52,498 nucleotides of DNA from Tahibacter aquaticus (lineage in GTDB: Bacteria > Pseudomonadota > Gammaproteobacteria > Xanthomonadales > Rhodanobacteraceae), in the NCBI RefSeq assembly GCF_004363655.1, contig NZ_SNZH01000027.1, positions 1 through 52,498 on the forward strand, written 5' to 3'. Position 1 is the stretch's first letter. Each line of letters opens with the position of its first letter. The position numbers were made by a program, and so were the translations under genes. A model generated the notes under the pieces. The model saw only the letters and a list, made by a program, of their open reading frames with translations. It was not told the DNA's origin and did not search any database. This document shows, piece by piece, positions 1 to 9,895 of the stretch.

Positions 1-162
1 TCCAAAGCCGCCGGCGAGCGTGCCGCCGCGATCATGAGCCTGATCGCCACCGCCAGGCAGAACGGCTATGAGCCTTACGCGTACCTCAAAGATGTGCTGA
101 CCCGCCTGCCGACACATCCTGATCGCCGCATCGCCGAACTGCCGCCGCATCGCTGGCGCTGA
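1..162 (+). CDS. IS66-family transposase, C-terminal part (partial)
   Basis: An open frame enters from the left edge and ends at TGA 160-162, giving 53 residues. The peptide contains NGYEPYAYLKDVLTRLPTH and ends in LPPHRW, the signature of the small C-terminal domain of IS66 TnpC transposases. TnpC is the DDE transposase of the element. The 5' part is outside the window, so integrity cannot be judged; the visible part has no stop or frameshift. Confidence 0.85.
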   Translation, partial: SKAAGERAAAIMSLIATARQNGYEPYAYLKDVLTRLPTHPDRRIAELPPHRWR

Positions 163-212
163 CTATCGCGGCTGGTGGGGCTGTGGAGAAGGTGGTTGTG
201 CCGGACGCTTAC
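1..212 (+). mobile_element. Right end of an IS66-family insertion sequence
   Basis: The window opens inside an IS66 element. After the transposase stop codon the sequence runs to CCGGACGCTTAC at 201-212, which is the reverse complement of the GTAAGCG-type terminal inverted repeat typical of IS66 elements. The element boundary is therefore placed at 212. The left end and the accessory IS66 ORFs lie outside the window. The first gene beyond the boundary starts only 35 bases later. Confidence 0.75.
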
Positions 213-246
213 AATCTTCATTTGATTACATGAGCAAGAGACTCCA

Positions 247-756
247 ATGAGAAGGGCTATGGCATTTCTTATCATGCTTGCTTCTGCGGGTCTCGTTGGC
301 TCGTTCCGATCTCCACCTGTTGTCGTTACCGAGGCGCAGCTTGAGAAGGTTTCAGTTTCAATAGGTTCATTTAGGTTTGATTGCCAGCGGTTGCCTGATG
401 ATTTAGCCGATCTAGCTAGTTCACGTGATTCGACGGCAATGTGTTGGAAAGGCCCCTATTTGAGCAAAAAAGCTGTAGTAGATTTTTGGGGCAACAAGCT
501 TGACTATCACGTTTATGGAGATGGCAAATTGTTCTCGTTACGCTCAATCGGCGTCGATCAGGTGCTTGGGAGTAACGATGACATCGTGCTTGGTGATAGA
601 GAACGATCGTGGCGATCGTTTTACCCAAGCTCGGTTAGTTCGCAGAGTGACGTTTCATGGTGGTTAAAGTTATTTATTGCGCTTTTTTCACTGAGCATTG
701 TAGTCATTGCAGTCGTGAGAATGGCTCGGCGTCGAAAATCTCGACGCGAATTGTAA
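247..756 (+). CDS. GspG-like secreted or anchored protein with C-terminal membrane segment
   Basis: The gene encodes 169 residues. An N-terminal hydrophobic stretch (about residues 4-19) looks like a signal sequence. The middle (about 40-118) resembles the C-terminal part of type II secretion major pseudopilins (GspG): a short QRLPDDLADL segment, then KGPYLSK, DFWGNKLDYHVYG and LFSLRSIGVDQVLGSNDDI, matching the family order GPYL, DPWGNPY, SLGADG, DDI. A second hydrophobic segment (about 140-158) is followed by a basic tail RRRKSRREL, so the domain is probably anchored at its C-terminus. The prepilin methylation motif of a true GspG is absent. It stands alone between an IS66 end and a symE-like gene, with no other secretion genes, and is visibly lower in GC than the rest of the window. 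Pilus function is unlikely; the role is unknown. Confidence 0.7.
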   Translation: MRRAMAFLIMLASAGLVGSFRSPPVVVTEAQLEKVSVSIGSFRFDCQRLPDDLADLASSRDSTAMCWKGPYLSKKAVVDFWGNKLDYHVYGDGKLFSLRSIGVDQVLGSNDDIVLGDRERSWRSFYPSSVSSQSDVSWWLKLFIALFSLSIVVIAVVRMARRRKSRREL

Positions 757-761
757 AGCGC

Positions 762-782
762 CGACTAACGACTAACGACTAA
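762..782 (+). repeat. Tandem 7-bp repeat CGACTAA, three copies
   Basis: Three perfect head-to-tail copies of CGACTAA follow the stop codon of the GspG-like gene, and a partial CG follows. Each copy adds a TAA or TGA-like stop in some frame. No function is apparent; slipped-strand duplication is the simplest origin. Confidence 0.8.
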
Positions 783-807
783 CGGGGTCAGGTTAACTTC
801 CAGTAGA

Positions 808-839
808 AGCAAAAGCCCCGCAGTTGCGGGGCTTTTGCT
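808..839. terminator. Bidirectional intrinsic terminator
   Basis: AGCAAAAGCCCCGC (808-821), loop AGTT, then GCGGGGCTTTTGCT (826-839) form a perfect 14-bp stem. The A-run and T-run lie in the arms, so it can act on both strands. It separates the convergent GspG-like gene (plus) and the symE-like gene (minus). Confidence 0.85.
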
Positions 840-848
840 GTGTGCCTG

Positions 849-1094
849 TCATCGCCGCCGTGTCTTAGTGGCCGGCGGCGCCTCGCACGTCATGACCAGA
901 CAGCCATGGAGCACTCGTACACGGATGCGTCCATTGGGCGGGAACCCAGCCCACTGTAACCAGTGCCCGTGTAGCCGGATGTACGGCACATCCCGGTCGC
1001 CGACCTGGTCGCGGTCACGAAGGGTCGGATAGTGCGAGGCGCCAACGGTGATGCGCTTGTCAGTAGTTGATGATCTATGCTTGGCCTTAGCCAT
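849..1094 (-). CDS. symE: SymE-family toxin-like protein
   Basis: The gene encodes 81 residues. The C-terminal half carries VPYIRLHGHWLQWAGF followed by GRIRVRVLHGCLVM, the core of the SymE/AbrB-superfamily fold; the upper part has RITVGASHYPTLRD. In E. coli SymE is an SOS-induced protein of a type I toxin-antitoxin pair, controlled by the cis-antisense RNA SymR and now regarded as nucleoid- or nucleic-acid-binding. The ATG at 1094 is preceded by AGGAG with 7-base spacing, so the start is secure. An inverted repeat lies 18 bases upstream. No SymR can be recognised by sequence, because such antisense RNAs are not conserved. The gene sits among transposon debris, so it may be a mobile remnant, but the frame is intact. 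Confidence 0.75.
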   Translation of the reverse strand: MAKAKHRSSTTDKRITVGASHYPTLRDRDQVGDRDVPYIRLHGHWLQWAGFPPNGRIRVRVLHGCLVMTCEAPPATKTRRR

Positions 1095-1111
1095 GATCCA
1101 CTCCTAGTCAG

Positions 1112-1143
1112 CGGGCCACGGGTGTTGGCGCACCCGTTGCCCG
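1112..1143. promoter_or_regulatory. Inverted repeat upstream of the symE-like gene
   Basis: CGGGCCACGGGTG (1112-1124), loop TTGGCG, CACCCGTTGCCCG (1131-1143): a 13-bp stem with one mismatch. It lies in the presumed leader of the symE-like gene on the minus strand. There is no T-run on either side, so it is not a standard terminator. It could be a leader structure, an operator or part of an antisense RNA; the sequence does not decide. Confidence 0.4.
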
Positions 1144-1163
1144 CGCTTGTATACCTTGTTGCT

Positions 1164-1378
1164 TCATCGCCGCCGCCCGCTGGTGGCGCGCTTGTTCTCA
1201 GTGGTCGCAGACGGCGGATGCTGTGTGCGCAATACCATCTGCTTGGCCTAGTGCTTGAGGATCAGGCTCTCCAGCACCTGCTGCGCGACCTGCAGTTCAT
1301 CGTCGTCGAACTGACGCAACGCCTCCAATGCAGGCGCAGCGCATCGTCGGGTCCGCGCTCGTCCTTGTCGAACACGGC
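1164..1378 (-). pseudogene. Relic of an XRE-type helix-turn-helix regulator (C-terminal part)
   Basis: Read on the minus strand from 1378, the frame gives FDKDERGPDDALRL, then after a single-base frame change near 1330 it continues as ALEALRQFDDDELQVAQQVL and ESLILKH, a layout common at the C-terminus of XRE-family transcription regulators. A TAG at 1248-1250 stands where the family has a glutamine (ILKHQAKQ), and beyond it the frame stays open to TGA at 1164-1166. The N-terminal HTH domain is missing. One frameshift, one nonsense codon and the truncation show that it is dead. Confidence 0.55.
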
Positions 1379-1455
1379 GCGCGTCAAGGTAGTTGTCGCC
1401 TGACGTGTATTCCTATCGAAGCTATGCGTCCGCTTTTCGGGCAGAGCGCCAAGTT

Positions 1456-1716
1456 GCCGGAACGCTCGGGGTTGAGCGTCACAACGTCGGTCGGCGTCCA
1501 GTCGCGCGTAGTCCCGCTCCAGCGTCGTGGATGTCGTTCGCGCGCGGCTCGGTAGAGCGCATCGCGGCTGCGTAGCAGCGCGCGATCGTGACCGGCATGG
1601 CGCTATGCAGGAGCGACGAAGCCGATGCCGCTGTGCCGATGGTCGGTGTTGTACCCGCGGACAAAGTTCGAGGCCCAGCGCCGCGCCTGATCCAGATCGG
1701 CGAAGCCGCCGACGGC
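1456..1716 (-). pseudogene. Relic of an IS3-family transposase OrfB (integrase C-terminal part)
   Basis: The minus-strand frame reads VGGFADLDQARRWASNFV, then GYNTDHRHSGIGFVAPA, a TAG (1603-1605), then RHAGHDRALLRSRDALYRAA and later RDWTPTDVVTLNPERSG. This is the end of the rve integrase core and C-terminal tail of IS3-family OrfB proteins. The stop replaces the glutamine of the usual APxQRH. N-terminal OrfB, OrfA and both terminal repeats are not visible. It abuts the XRE relic, so a deletion has probably joined two unrelated fragments. Confidence 0.75.
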
Positions 1717-1761
1717 AAGCATCCGCCCACCCCATCTTCTCCGCCAGTTTCACGCGAGTAG

Positions 1762-1944
1762 ATTGTACGACTCGATCAGGATGTGACGCTGTTTTCCACC
1801 GAAGCACGGTTCATGCGCTACATCATCGACCAGGCTGGCGGCAAGTGCGTGGTCCTGGCCCAGATGCTTGAGGATTTCGATCCGGACAGCGACGATTCGC
1901 CTGGATTGCGGTGCTACTTTTTTCGCATGACGAAAAATATCTAG
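1762..1944 (+). pseudogene. Unidentified C-terminal coding fragment
   Basis: Between a TAG at 1759-1761 and TAG at 1942-1944 the plus strand holds 60 open codons with normal protein composition, including DQDVTLFSTEARFMRYIID and QMLEDFDPDSDDSPGLRCYF. There is no start codon with a ribosome binding site. It may be the tail of a lost gene cut by the rearrangements that brought in the IS3 and XRE relics. The family is not recognised, and the opposite strand also has an open frame here, so the call is weak. Nothing is recognised from 1945 to 2059. Confidence 0.25.
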
Positions 1945-2059
1945 AAGAAGCACGCCGTGACCCGCAACGGATGAATCGAAAGCCGCTCGCTCGTCTGATT
2001 CGTTTGAAAATTTACGCCAGCAGAAATTGGCAACGCCTCGCCCCCGTCTCGGCGAAACC

Positions 2060-4318
2060 TCAATCCACCCCATTCACAAAAATCACATCCTGCCGCACCA
2101 CCGTCAGCGGCGTCGCGTTAATGACTTCGCGACCTATGCCGAGCGACCCCAGGTAGTCGTCGCCCCAGCAGTAAAGACCGCCCGCAAGCGTGATGGCGCA
2201 GACGTGGGTGCCGCCGATCGCCAGTGCGCCGGCCGCCATACCGCTCATGCCCAGTACCGGCGTGGCCAGCAGGCGCAGGCTGCGCACGGGGTCGCCGTTG
2301 CCGAGGTCGCCGTCGTAGTCGGCACCCCAGCACAGCACGGAGTTGCTGCGTACGGCACAGCTGATGTCGTCACCGGCAATGATGGCAGTGATGCTGCTGC
2401 CCAGGCCGGTCACTGCCGCGGGCACGAAGCTCGCGTCATTGAGGATGCCGTTGCCGAGCTGGCCGTAGCCGTCGTAACCCCAGCACCAGGCCGCGCCGTT
2501 TGCGACCGCGCAGGTATGCGTGACGCCGGCAGAGATGGCACTGACGCCGCTGGCCAAGCCTATCGCGGCGGTCGGCGTGGTCTGGATGCCGCTGTTGACG
2601 TTGTTGCCGACCTGGCCGTCGGTATTGAGTCCCCAGCACAGGGCCGCGCCGTTCTGGATGGCGCAGGTGTGATCGGAACCGGCGCTGATCGCACTGACGC
2701 CGCTGGCCAGTCCGCTCACCGCGACGGGAACCAGGCTGTCGGCGGTCTGGCCATTGCCGAGCTGGCCATTGGCGCCGTAGCCCCAGCACCACGCCGCGCC
2801 GTTGACGAGGGCGCAGCTGTGGCGCGCGCCGATGCTGACCTGGCTGGCGCCGGCCGGCAGACCGCTGACAGCCGCCGGTGCCTGGCGTGCAACCAAGTCG
2901 CCCACGCCGAGCTGGCCTTTTTCGTTGTTGCCCCAGCACAGCACCGTGCCGTTGACGACGGCGCAGCTGTGGTCCTGGCCGCCGGCTACCGAGGTCGGTG
3001 CCGCGCTGATACCGACAACGGCCGTCGGCAGCGGCGCAGTCAGACTGGTGGCGCCCAGGCCCAGCGCGTCTTCGCCGTTGTAGCCCCAGCAGCGCAGGCC
3101 GCCGGGTACGCTGGCGCAGCTATGGCTGGAACCCAGGCCGATGGCGCCTACGCCACTGCCGGCGGGATAGGTCTGCACAGGCGCGCTGCGCGAGCGGGCG
3201 GCGCCGTTGCCCAGTTCGCCGTTGGCGTTGAAACCCCAGCATCTCAGGGTGGCATCGCTCAGGCGCGCGCAGTTGCCGTAGCGCCGCGACGTGATGGCAG
3301 TCACCGAGGCCAGGCCCGGCACCTCGCCGGCCGTGGCGCTGCCGGTTATGTCGAGCTTGCCCAGCTGCGAATAGCTGTTGTCGCCCCAGCAGCGCACGCG
3401 GTCGCCGACCAGGGCGCAGGAATGTTCGCCGCCCGTGGCAATGGCAGAGGCTGCACCGCCCAGCCCCAGCACGGCAGCCGCTGACGACGACGGCGTGGTG
3501 CCGCCGGTACCCAGCTGGCCGCTGCCATTGGCGCCCCAGCAATACACCCCGCCGCCGCTCAGCAGCGCGCAACTGTGTACTGCCGCCGGCATGACCTGCA
3601 GCGCGGGCGCAGGCAGGCCGGATACGGCCACCGGCGTGTTCGTCAGGTTGCCGCTGGTGCCGTTGCCGAGCTGGCCGGAAAGATTGTTGCCCCAGCACCA
3701 GGCAGCACCGCCGATCACGGCGCAGGTATGCAGTACGCCGGCGGCGATCGCCGTGACCGCGCCGGCGGGCGCCTGTACCGGCGTGGGCAGGCGGCGGTCG
3801 TCGGAAGTGCCGTCGCCAAGCTGGCCGTAGAAATTCAGCCCCCAGCACTTTGCGGCATTGGAAACAATGGCACAACTGTGCAATTCGCCGACGCTGACGG
3901 CCGTGGCCGCGCCGCCCAGTCCCTGCACTTCGACGGCGGTGGTCGTGCTGGTGACGCTGCCGTCGCCGAGCTGGCCGTTCTCGTTTTCGCCCCAGCACCA
4001 GATGCGCCCGGCGGCCAGTGCGCAGCTATGGCCGGAGCCGGCGCTGAGTTGTTCCACCGGCAACGGCAGGCCTTGCACCGCCACAGGATCGACGCCCGCC
4101 GTGGTGCTGCCGTTGCCGAGCTGGCCGAACAGGTTGTAGCCCCAGCAGTACGCCTTGCCCTGTACCAGCGCGCAACCGTGCTGGTTGCCCAGGCTGGCCA
4201 TGCTGGCCGGCTGCAGCGGCACCACGACGCCGCGGCCATCCAGCGCCTGCGCCGATGTCGCCAGCGCAAGCAGAACCAGCGCAGCGGCCGCAGCGCCTCG
4301 TGCAGCAGATACGGACAT
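2060..4318 (-). CDS. Secreted RCC1-repeat (beta-propeller) protein
   Basis: The gene encodes about 752 residues from the ATG at 4318; an in-frame ATG at 4339 is possible, but the later start gives a clean signal peptide (MSVSAARGAAAAALVLLALA ending TSAQA). The mature part consists of 14 RCC1/alpha-tubulin-suppressor repeats, each with a C-W-G core followed by a QLGNG-like turn, and a histidine-S-C-A motif between repeats. These fold as seven-bladed propellers, so 14 repeats could give two. The paired cysteines per repeat may form disulphides in the periplasm or outside the cell. The protein ends VIFVNGVD, a diverged form of the FANGF tail found on other exported proteins of the window. Bacterial RCC1 exoproteins have no common known function. 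It stands alone, downstream of the AraC gene on the same strand. Confidence 0.85.
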   Translation of the reverse strand: MSVSAARGAAAAALVLLALATSAQALDGRGVVVPLQPASMASLGNQHGCALVQGKAYCWGYNLFGQLGNGSTTAGVDPVAVQGLPLPVEQLSAGSGHSCALAAGRIWCWGENENGQLGDGSVTSTTTAVEVQGLGGAATAVSVGELHSCAIVSNAAKCWGLNFYGQLGDGTSDDRRLPTPVQAPAGAVTAIAAGVLHTCAVIGGAAWCWGNNLSGQLGNGTSGNLTNTPVAVSGLPAPALQVMPAAVHSCALLSGGGVYCWGANGSGQLGTGGTTPSSSAAAVLGLGGAASAIATGGEHSCALVGDRVRCWGDNSYSQLGKLDITGSATAGEVPGLASVTAITSRRYGNCARLSDATLRCWGFNANGELGNGAARSRSAPVQTYPAGSGVGAIGLGSSHSCASVPGGLRCWGYNGEDALGLGATSLTAPLPTAVVGISAAPTSVAGGQDHSCAVVNGTVLCWGNNEKGQLGVGDLVARQAPAAVSGLPAGASQVSIGARHSCALVNGAAWCWGYGANGQLGNGQTADSLVPVAVSGLASGVSAISAGSDHTCAIQNGAALCWGLNTDGQVGNNVNSGIQTTPTAAIGLASGVSAISAGVTHTCAVANGAAWCWGYDGYGQLGNGILNDASFVPAAVTGLGSSITAIIAGDDISCAVRSNSVLCWGADYDGDLGNGDPVRSLRLLATPVLGMSGMAAGALAIGGTHVCAITLAGGLYCWGDDYLGSLGIGREVINATPLTVVRQDVIFVNGVD

Positions 4319-4409
4319 CGCACGCAGCCCCTGAGGCAAAGACAGGCTGCATGATCGCGCGTTGCCCAGCCGCTGTCACCGCGGCGGGCGTGGTGCGGTC
4401 CAGCCCGCC

Positions 4410-5171
4410 TCAGCCGGTGGTGCCGCGCCGCGCCGCGCGATAGCGCAGCGGCGTGGAGCCGGTCAGTGCCTTGAACTGGCGCGAGAACGCACTCTGGTCG
4501 CTATAGCCGCAGGCACCGGCTACCGTGGCGATGCTGTCTTCGCTCTGCGCCAGCAGCTTGCTCGCCGCCTCGATACGGGCGCGCGCCAGCAGTTGCATGG
4601 GCGTGAGGTCGAACAGGCGCTTGACCAGCCGCTCCAGCCGCCGCGTGCCCAGCCCGGCAACCCGCGCCAGCGCGTCGATGCGCAGCGCCTCGCCGTAGTG
4701 GCGCTGGATATGCTCGATCGCCCGGGCTACCTGGGCGATGCCTTCGTCGGCCGGATCGACCGAACGGCAGATGCCACACAGGCCGACAACCTCACCATTT
4801 TCCATGATGGGAAACTTGTACGAAATGCACCAGCTGGCGGCGCCGTCGGCCAGCGGCACGCGCTGCAGGCGGTCGTGGATCTCGACGCGCTGGTCGAGCA
4901 CGGCGCGGTCCTGGGCGTAGTAGTCGTCGCCATAGGGCGGCGGGAAGAGTTCGTCAGCAGTGCGGCCGATCAGCTCGCGCTTGTCGCGCCGGCCGGCGCG
5001 GTCGACCAGGGTACGATTGACGGCAACATAGCGCGCCTCGCAGTTCTTCACGAAGAACAGCGTGTCGTGCGCGCAATCGAACAGACGCTCGGCCACGTTG
5101 GCGGCCGAGCGCATGGAAATGGAAATGCCGCCGGACAAGGCGCTGCCGGGGCTGGCCAGAACTGCTGCCAT
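4410..5171 (-). CDS. PAS-domain AraC-family transcription regulator
   Basis: The start at 5171 is chosen because GGAGG stands 6 bases before that ATG; an in-frame ATG at 5213 lacks this. The product has 253 residues. The N-terminal half is a PAS fold (AERLFDCAHDTLFFVKNCEA, then IGRTADELFPPPYGDDY and a WCISYKFPIMENGEVVGLCG strand). The C-terminal third has the two helix-turn-helix motifs of AraC regulators, with SIATVAGACGYSDQSAFSRQF and TGSTPLRYR. It is a soluble, signal-responsive DNA-binding protein. Its promoter is shared, back to back over 188 bases, with the secreted serine protease gene, so that gene is a reasonable target candidate. The ligand is unknown. Confidence 0.88.
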   Translation of the reverse strand: MAAVLASPGSALSGGISISMRSAANVAERLFDCAHDTLFFVKNCEARYVAVNRTLVDRAGRRDKRELIGRTADELFPPPYGDDYYAQDRAVLDQRVEIHDRLQRVPLADGAASWCISYKFPIMENGEVVGLCGICRSVDPADEGIAQVARAIEHIQRHYGEALRIDALARVAGLGTRRLERLVKRLFDLTPMQLLARARIEAASKLLAQSEDSIATVAGACGYSDQSAFSRQFKALTGSTPLRYRAARRGTTG

Positions 5172-5284
5172 CGCACGCCTCCACGTGTATGACGATGCGG
5201 CTGGATACGACACCCCGGCTGTCGGATCCGCTCAATACCTGCGCGAACGCAGGCCCGATAGTAGCCGGGTTTCGTCCCCGGTAA

Positions 5285-7720
<2,436 letters not shown>

Positions 7721-7749
7721 GCTGACGCTTGATTGCCAGCTTTCTGGCG

Positions 7750-7780
7750 AAAAGCCCCGCGGGATTTCCGCGGGGCTTTT
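7750..7780 (+). terminator. Intrinsic terminator of the serine protease gene
   Basis: AAAAGCCCCGCGG (7750-7762), loop GATTT, CCGCGGGGCTTTT (7768-7780): a perfect 13-bp stem followed by another T, 30 bases after the protease stop codon. Confidence 0.9.
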
Positions 7781-7840
7781 TCGTTGCCCGCCACGCCGCG
7801 CTTGCCATGCCTGTCCTTGCTGCCGTCCAGCGGGACGGCA

Positions 7841-9169
7841 ATGGAAAGCGTCGCCGCCAATGCTCCAAATCAATCTGCTAGGGTGCTGCGTGACCTCGCC
7901 GCAGACCGCCCGCCCGTGAACCCGATAATCTTCGCCATCCCCGTCTTCTTCGCCCTGATCGGTATCGAGCTGTGGCTGGCACACCGGCGCAAGGCGAATG
8001 CCTACAACTTCGCCGACGCGGTCTGCAGCATCGGCCTGGGCGCCATGTCGCAGGTCAGCGGCATCTTTTCCAAGCTGGTCATGCTGGGCATCTATGTGCT
8101 CGCCTACGAGCATCTGCGCCTGTTCGAACTGGGCGCCGGCAGCATCACCGTCTGGCTGGGCGGCCTGCTGCTGTACGACTTCCTCTATTACTGGCATCAC
8201 CGCCTGGGCCACGAGATCGGCGTGCTCTGGGCGGCGCATGTCGTGCATCACCAGAGTGAAGAATTCAACCTTTCCACAGCACTGCGCCAGAGCAGCTCGA
8301 CCTTCCTGTTCGGCTGGGTGTTCTACCTGCCCATGGCCGTGCTGGGCTTTCCGCCGCTGGTGTTCGTCGTGGTCGGGCTGATCGACCTGCTCTACCAGTA
8401 CTGGATACACACCGAACAGATCGGCAAGCTGGGCTGGTTCGACCGCGTATTCGCCTCGCCGTCCAATCACCGCGTACACCACGGCGTGAACGACCGCTAC
8501 CTGGACAAGAACTACGGCGGAATACTCATCCTGTGGGACCGCTGGTTCGGCACCTATGCCGACGAAGAAGATGCCGAGCCGCCCATCTACGGCACGCGCG
8601 CGCCGCTGCGCCGCTACGACCCGATCTGGGCCAATCTGGAAGTGTATACGGCACTGGCGCGCGACAGCTGGCGCACGCGGCGCTGGCGCGACAAGCTCGC
8701 GCTGTGGTGGAAGCACCCGGGCTGGCAGCCGGCCGATCTGGCGGCTGCGCCCAAAATAGCCTTCGATCCCTACAACCGGCCCAAATACGCACCTGCAGTA
8801 GCACGCAAGGTGCAGGTCTACGTCGCCGTGCAATTCCTGCTGCTGATGCTGGTCGGCGCAGACTGCCTGGCCCGGGCGGAGGCACTGCCGCTGGCCTGGG
8901 GACTGGGTTATGTCGCCTGGGCCATGGCCAGCCTGGTCGCGCTATGCGCCTGGCTGGAAGGCAGCCGGCGTGCCGTCTACCTCGACGCGGCGCGGCTGGG
9001 TGCGGCGCTGGCCCTGCTGGGCTGGAGCGGCAGCTGGTTCGGCGGCTATGCCCAGCCGCCGCTACAGCTTGCAGCGGCGACGCTGCTGCTGGCTTCCCTG
9101 GTCGCCGCACTGCTGCTGGCACCTGCATTACGCCAGTCGGCCACACCGGCGTCGCCGCCGGCCGGCTGA
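7841..9169 (+). CDS. Sterol desaturase / fatty-acid hydroxylase family membrane protein
   Basis: The product has 442 residues from the ATG at 7841; a GTG at 7916 that starts just before the first membrane helix is an equally good start. The N-terminal half contains about four membrane helices and the three histidine clusters of the di-iron hydroxylase family: WHHRLGHE, HVVHHQSEEFN and SNHRVHHGVNDRYLDKNYGG. The order and spacing fit the alkylglycerol-monooxygenase-like branch. The C-terminal third (about 320-440) adds more hydrophobic helices without histidines. Family members insert oxygen into or desaturate lipids at the inner membrane; the substrate here is unknown. The gene follows the terminator of the protease gene and stands alone. 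Confidence 0.85.
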   Translation: MESVAANAPNQSARVLRDLAADRPPVNPIIFAIPVFFALIGIELWLAHRRKANAYNFADAVCSIGLGAMSQVSGIFSKLVMLGIYVLAYEHLRLFELGAGSITVWLGGLLLYDFLYYWHHRLGHEIGVLWAAHVVHHQSEEFNLSTALRQSSSTFLFGWVFYLPMAVLGFPPLVFVVVGLIDLLYQYWIHTEQIGKLGWFDRVFASPSNHRVHHGVNDRYLDKNYGGILILWDRWFGTYADEEDAEPPIYGTRAPLRRYDPIWANLEVYTALARDSWRTRRWRDKLALWWKHPGWQPADLAAAPKIAFDPYNRPKYAPAVARKVQVYVAVQFLLLMLVGADCLARAEALPLAWGLGYVAWAMASLVALCAWLEGSRRAVYLDAARLGAALALLGWSGSWFGGYAQPPLQLAAATLLLASLVAALLLAPALRQSATPASPPAG

Positions 9170-9217
9170 TTCGCGCACGCGGCAAAAACGCCGCGGCGCG
9201 ACGATAACCCGCTTGGC

Positions 9218-9895
9218 TCAGCGACTGCCGGAACGCATCGAAACGGGCAGGTAGCGGTCGGGAATGTTGCTGCTGAAGATCCAGTTCTGTTCGGAGTCCA
9301 TGGTGTAGGTAAATTCCGAACCCTCCAGCTTGGCATTGCCGAGGTTCTGCAGCCGCGTGACGATGGTGCAACCCGCCGAGGTAGACGCAAAGGTGGTGCT
9401 TTCGACGTATTGCGTCGCAAAGCTTTGCGGCGTGCCGAAACCGTCGTCGCCATTGCGCGGGCATTTGTTGTTGCTGATGTGGTATTCGGCAACCTGGGTA
9501 CGCAGCAGCCCGGCCGGGAAAATCGCCTGGGAAACGCGCGAACGCGTCGTGTAGTCGCTGTAGGCCGGCAGGGCGATCGCCGCGAGGATGCCGACCACGA
9601 ACAGAAGGCCGAGAAGAATGACCACGATGGCGATGATCCAGCCCGCCCGGCCGCTGGACTTGGGCTTGACCACCCGCGGCCTGCCTTCCCGCGTGGCGGT
9701 CATCGGCGGTGGCGGCGCGCGCAGGCCCAGTTCCGCGGCCACTTGCTGCAGCGGCACCCATTGCGGCAGCTGTTCATGCCAGACCAGGGTGGACATTTCC
9801 ACTTCGCCGCGGCCAAAGGCTGCGGCCAGCGCATCGCCGTTGACCGGTCCCTGCTGCTGGCGGTTACGGTCGGCGTAGTACCAGTTTCTCGACAT
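9218..9895 (-). CDS. GYF_2 (DUF4339)-pilin-like fusion protein
   Basis: The product has 225 residues; GGGGA before the ATG at 9895 fixes the start. Residues 1-60 form a GYF_2 domain (NWYYADRNRQQQGPVNGDAL and LVWHEQLPQWVPL). A proline-rich and basic linker leads to a type IV pilin-like helix (about 98-120: IIAIVVILLGLLFVVGILAA followed by IALPAYSDYTTRSRVSQAI), then a short pilin-like globular part with cysteines in NNKC and AGC. The pilin helix is therefore internal instead of N-terminal and has no usable prepilin cleavage site, so assembly into a pilus is doubtful. The likely topology is a cytoplasmic GYF domain and an outer pilin-like domain. It stands alone. Confidence 0.85.
   Translation of the reverse strand: MSRNWYYADRNRQQQGPVNGDALAAAFGRGEVEMSTLVWHEQLPQWVPLQQVAAELGLRAPPPPMTATREGRPRVVKPKSSGRAGWIIAIVVILLGLLFVVGILAAIALPAYSDYTTRSRVSQAIFPAGLLRTQVAEYHISNNKCPRNGDDGFGTPQSFATQYVESTTFASTSAGCTIVTRLQNLGNAKLEGSEFTYTMDSEQNWIFSSNIPDRYLPVSMRSGSR

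Noticed and set aside
2027-3484. A 485-codon open frame on the plus strand
   Set aside because: It is antisense to the RCC1 repeats and mirrors their periodicity, which explains its own apparent repeats.
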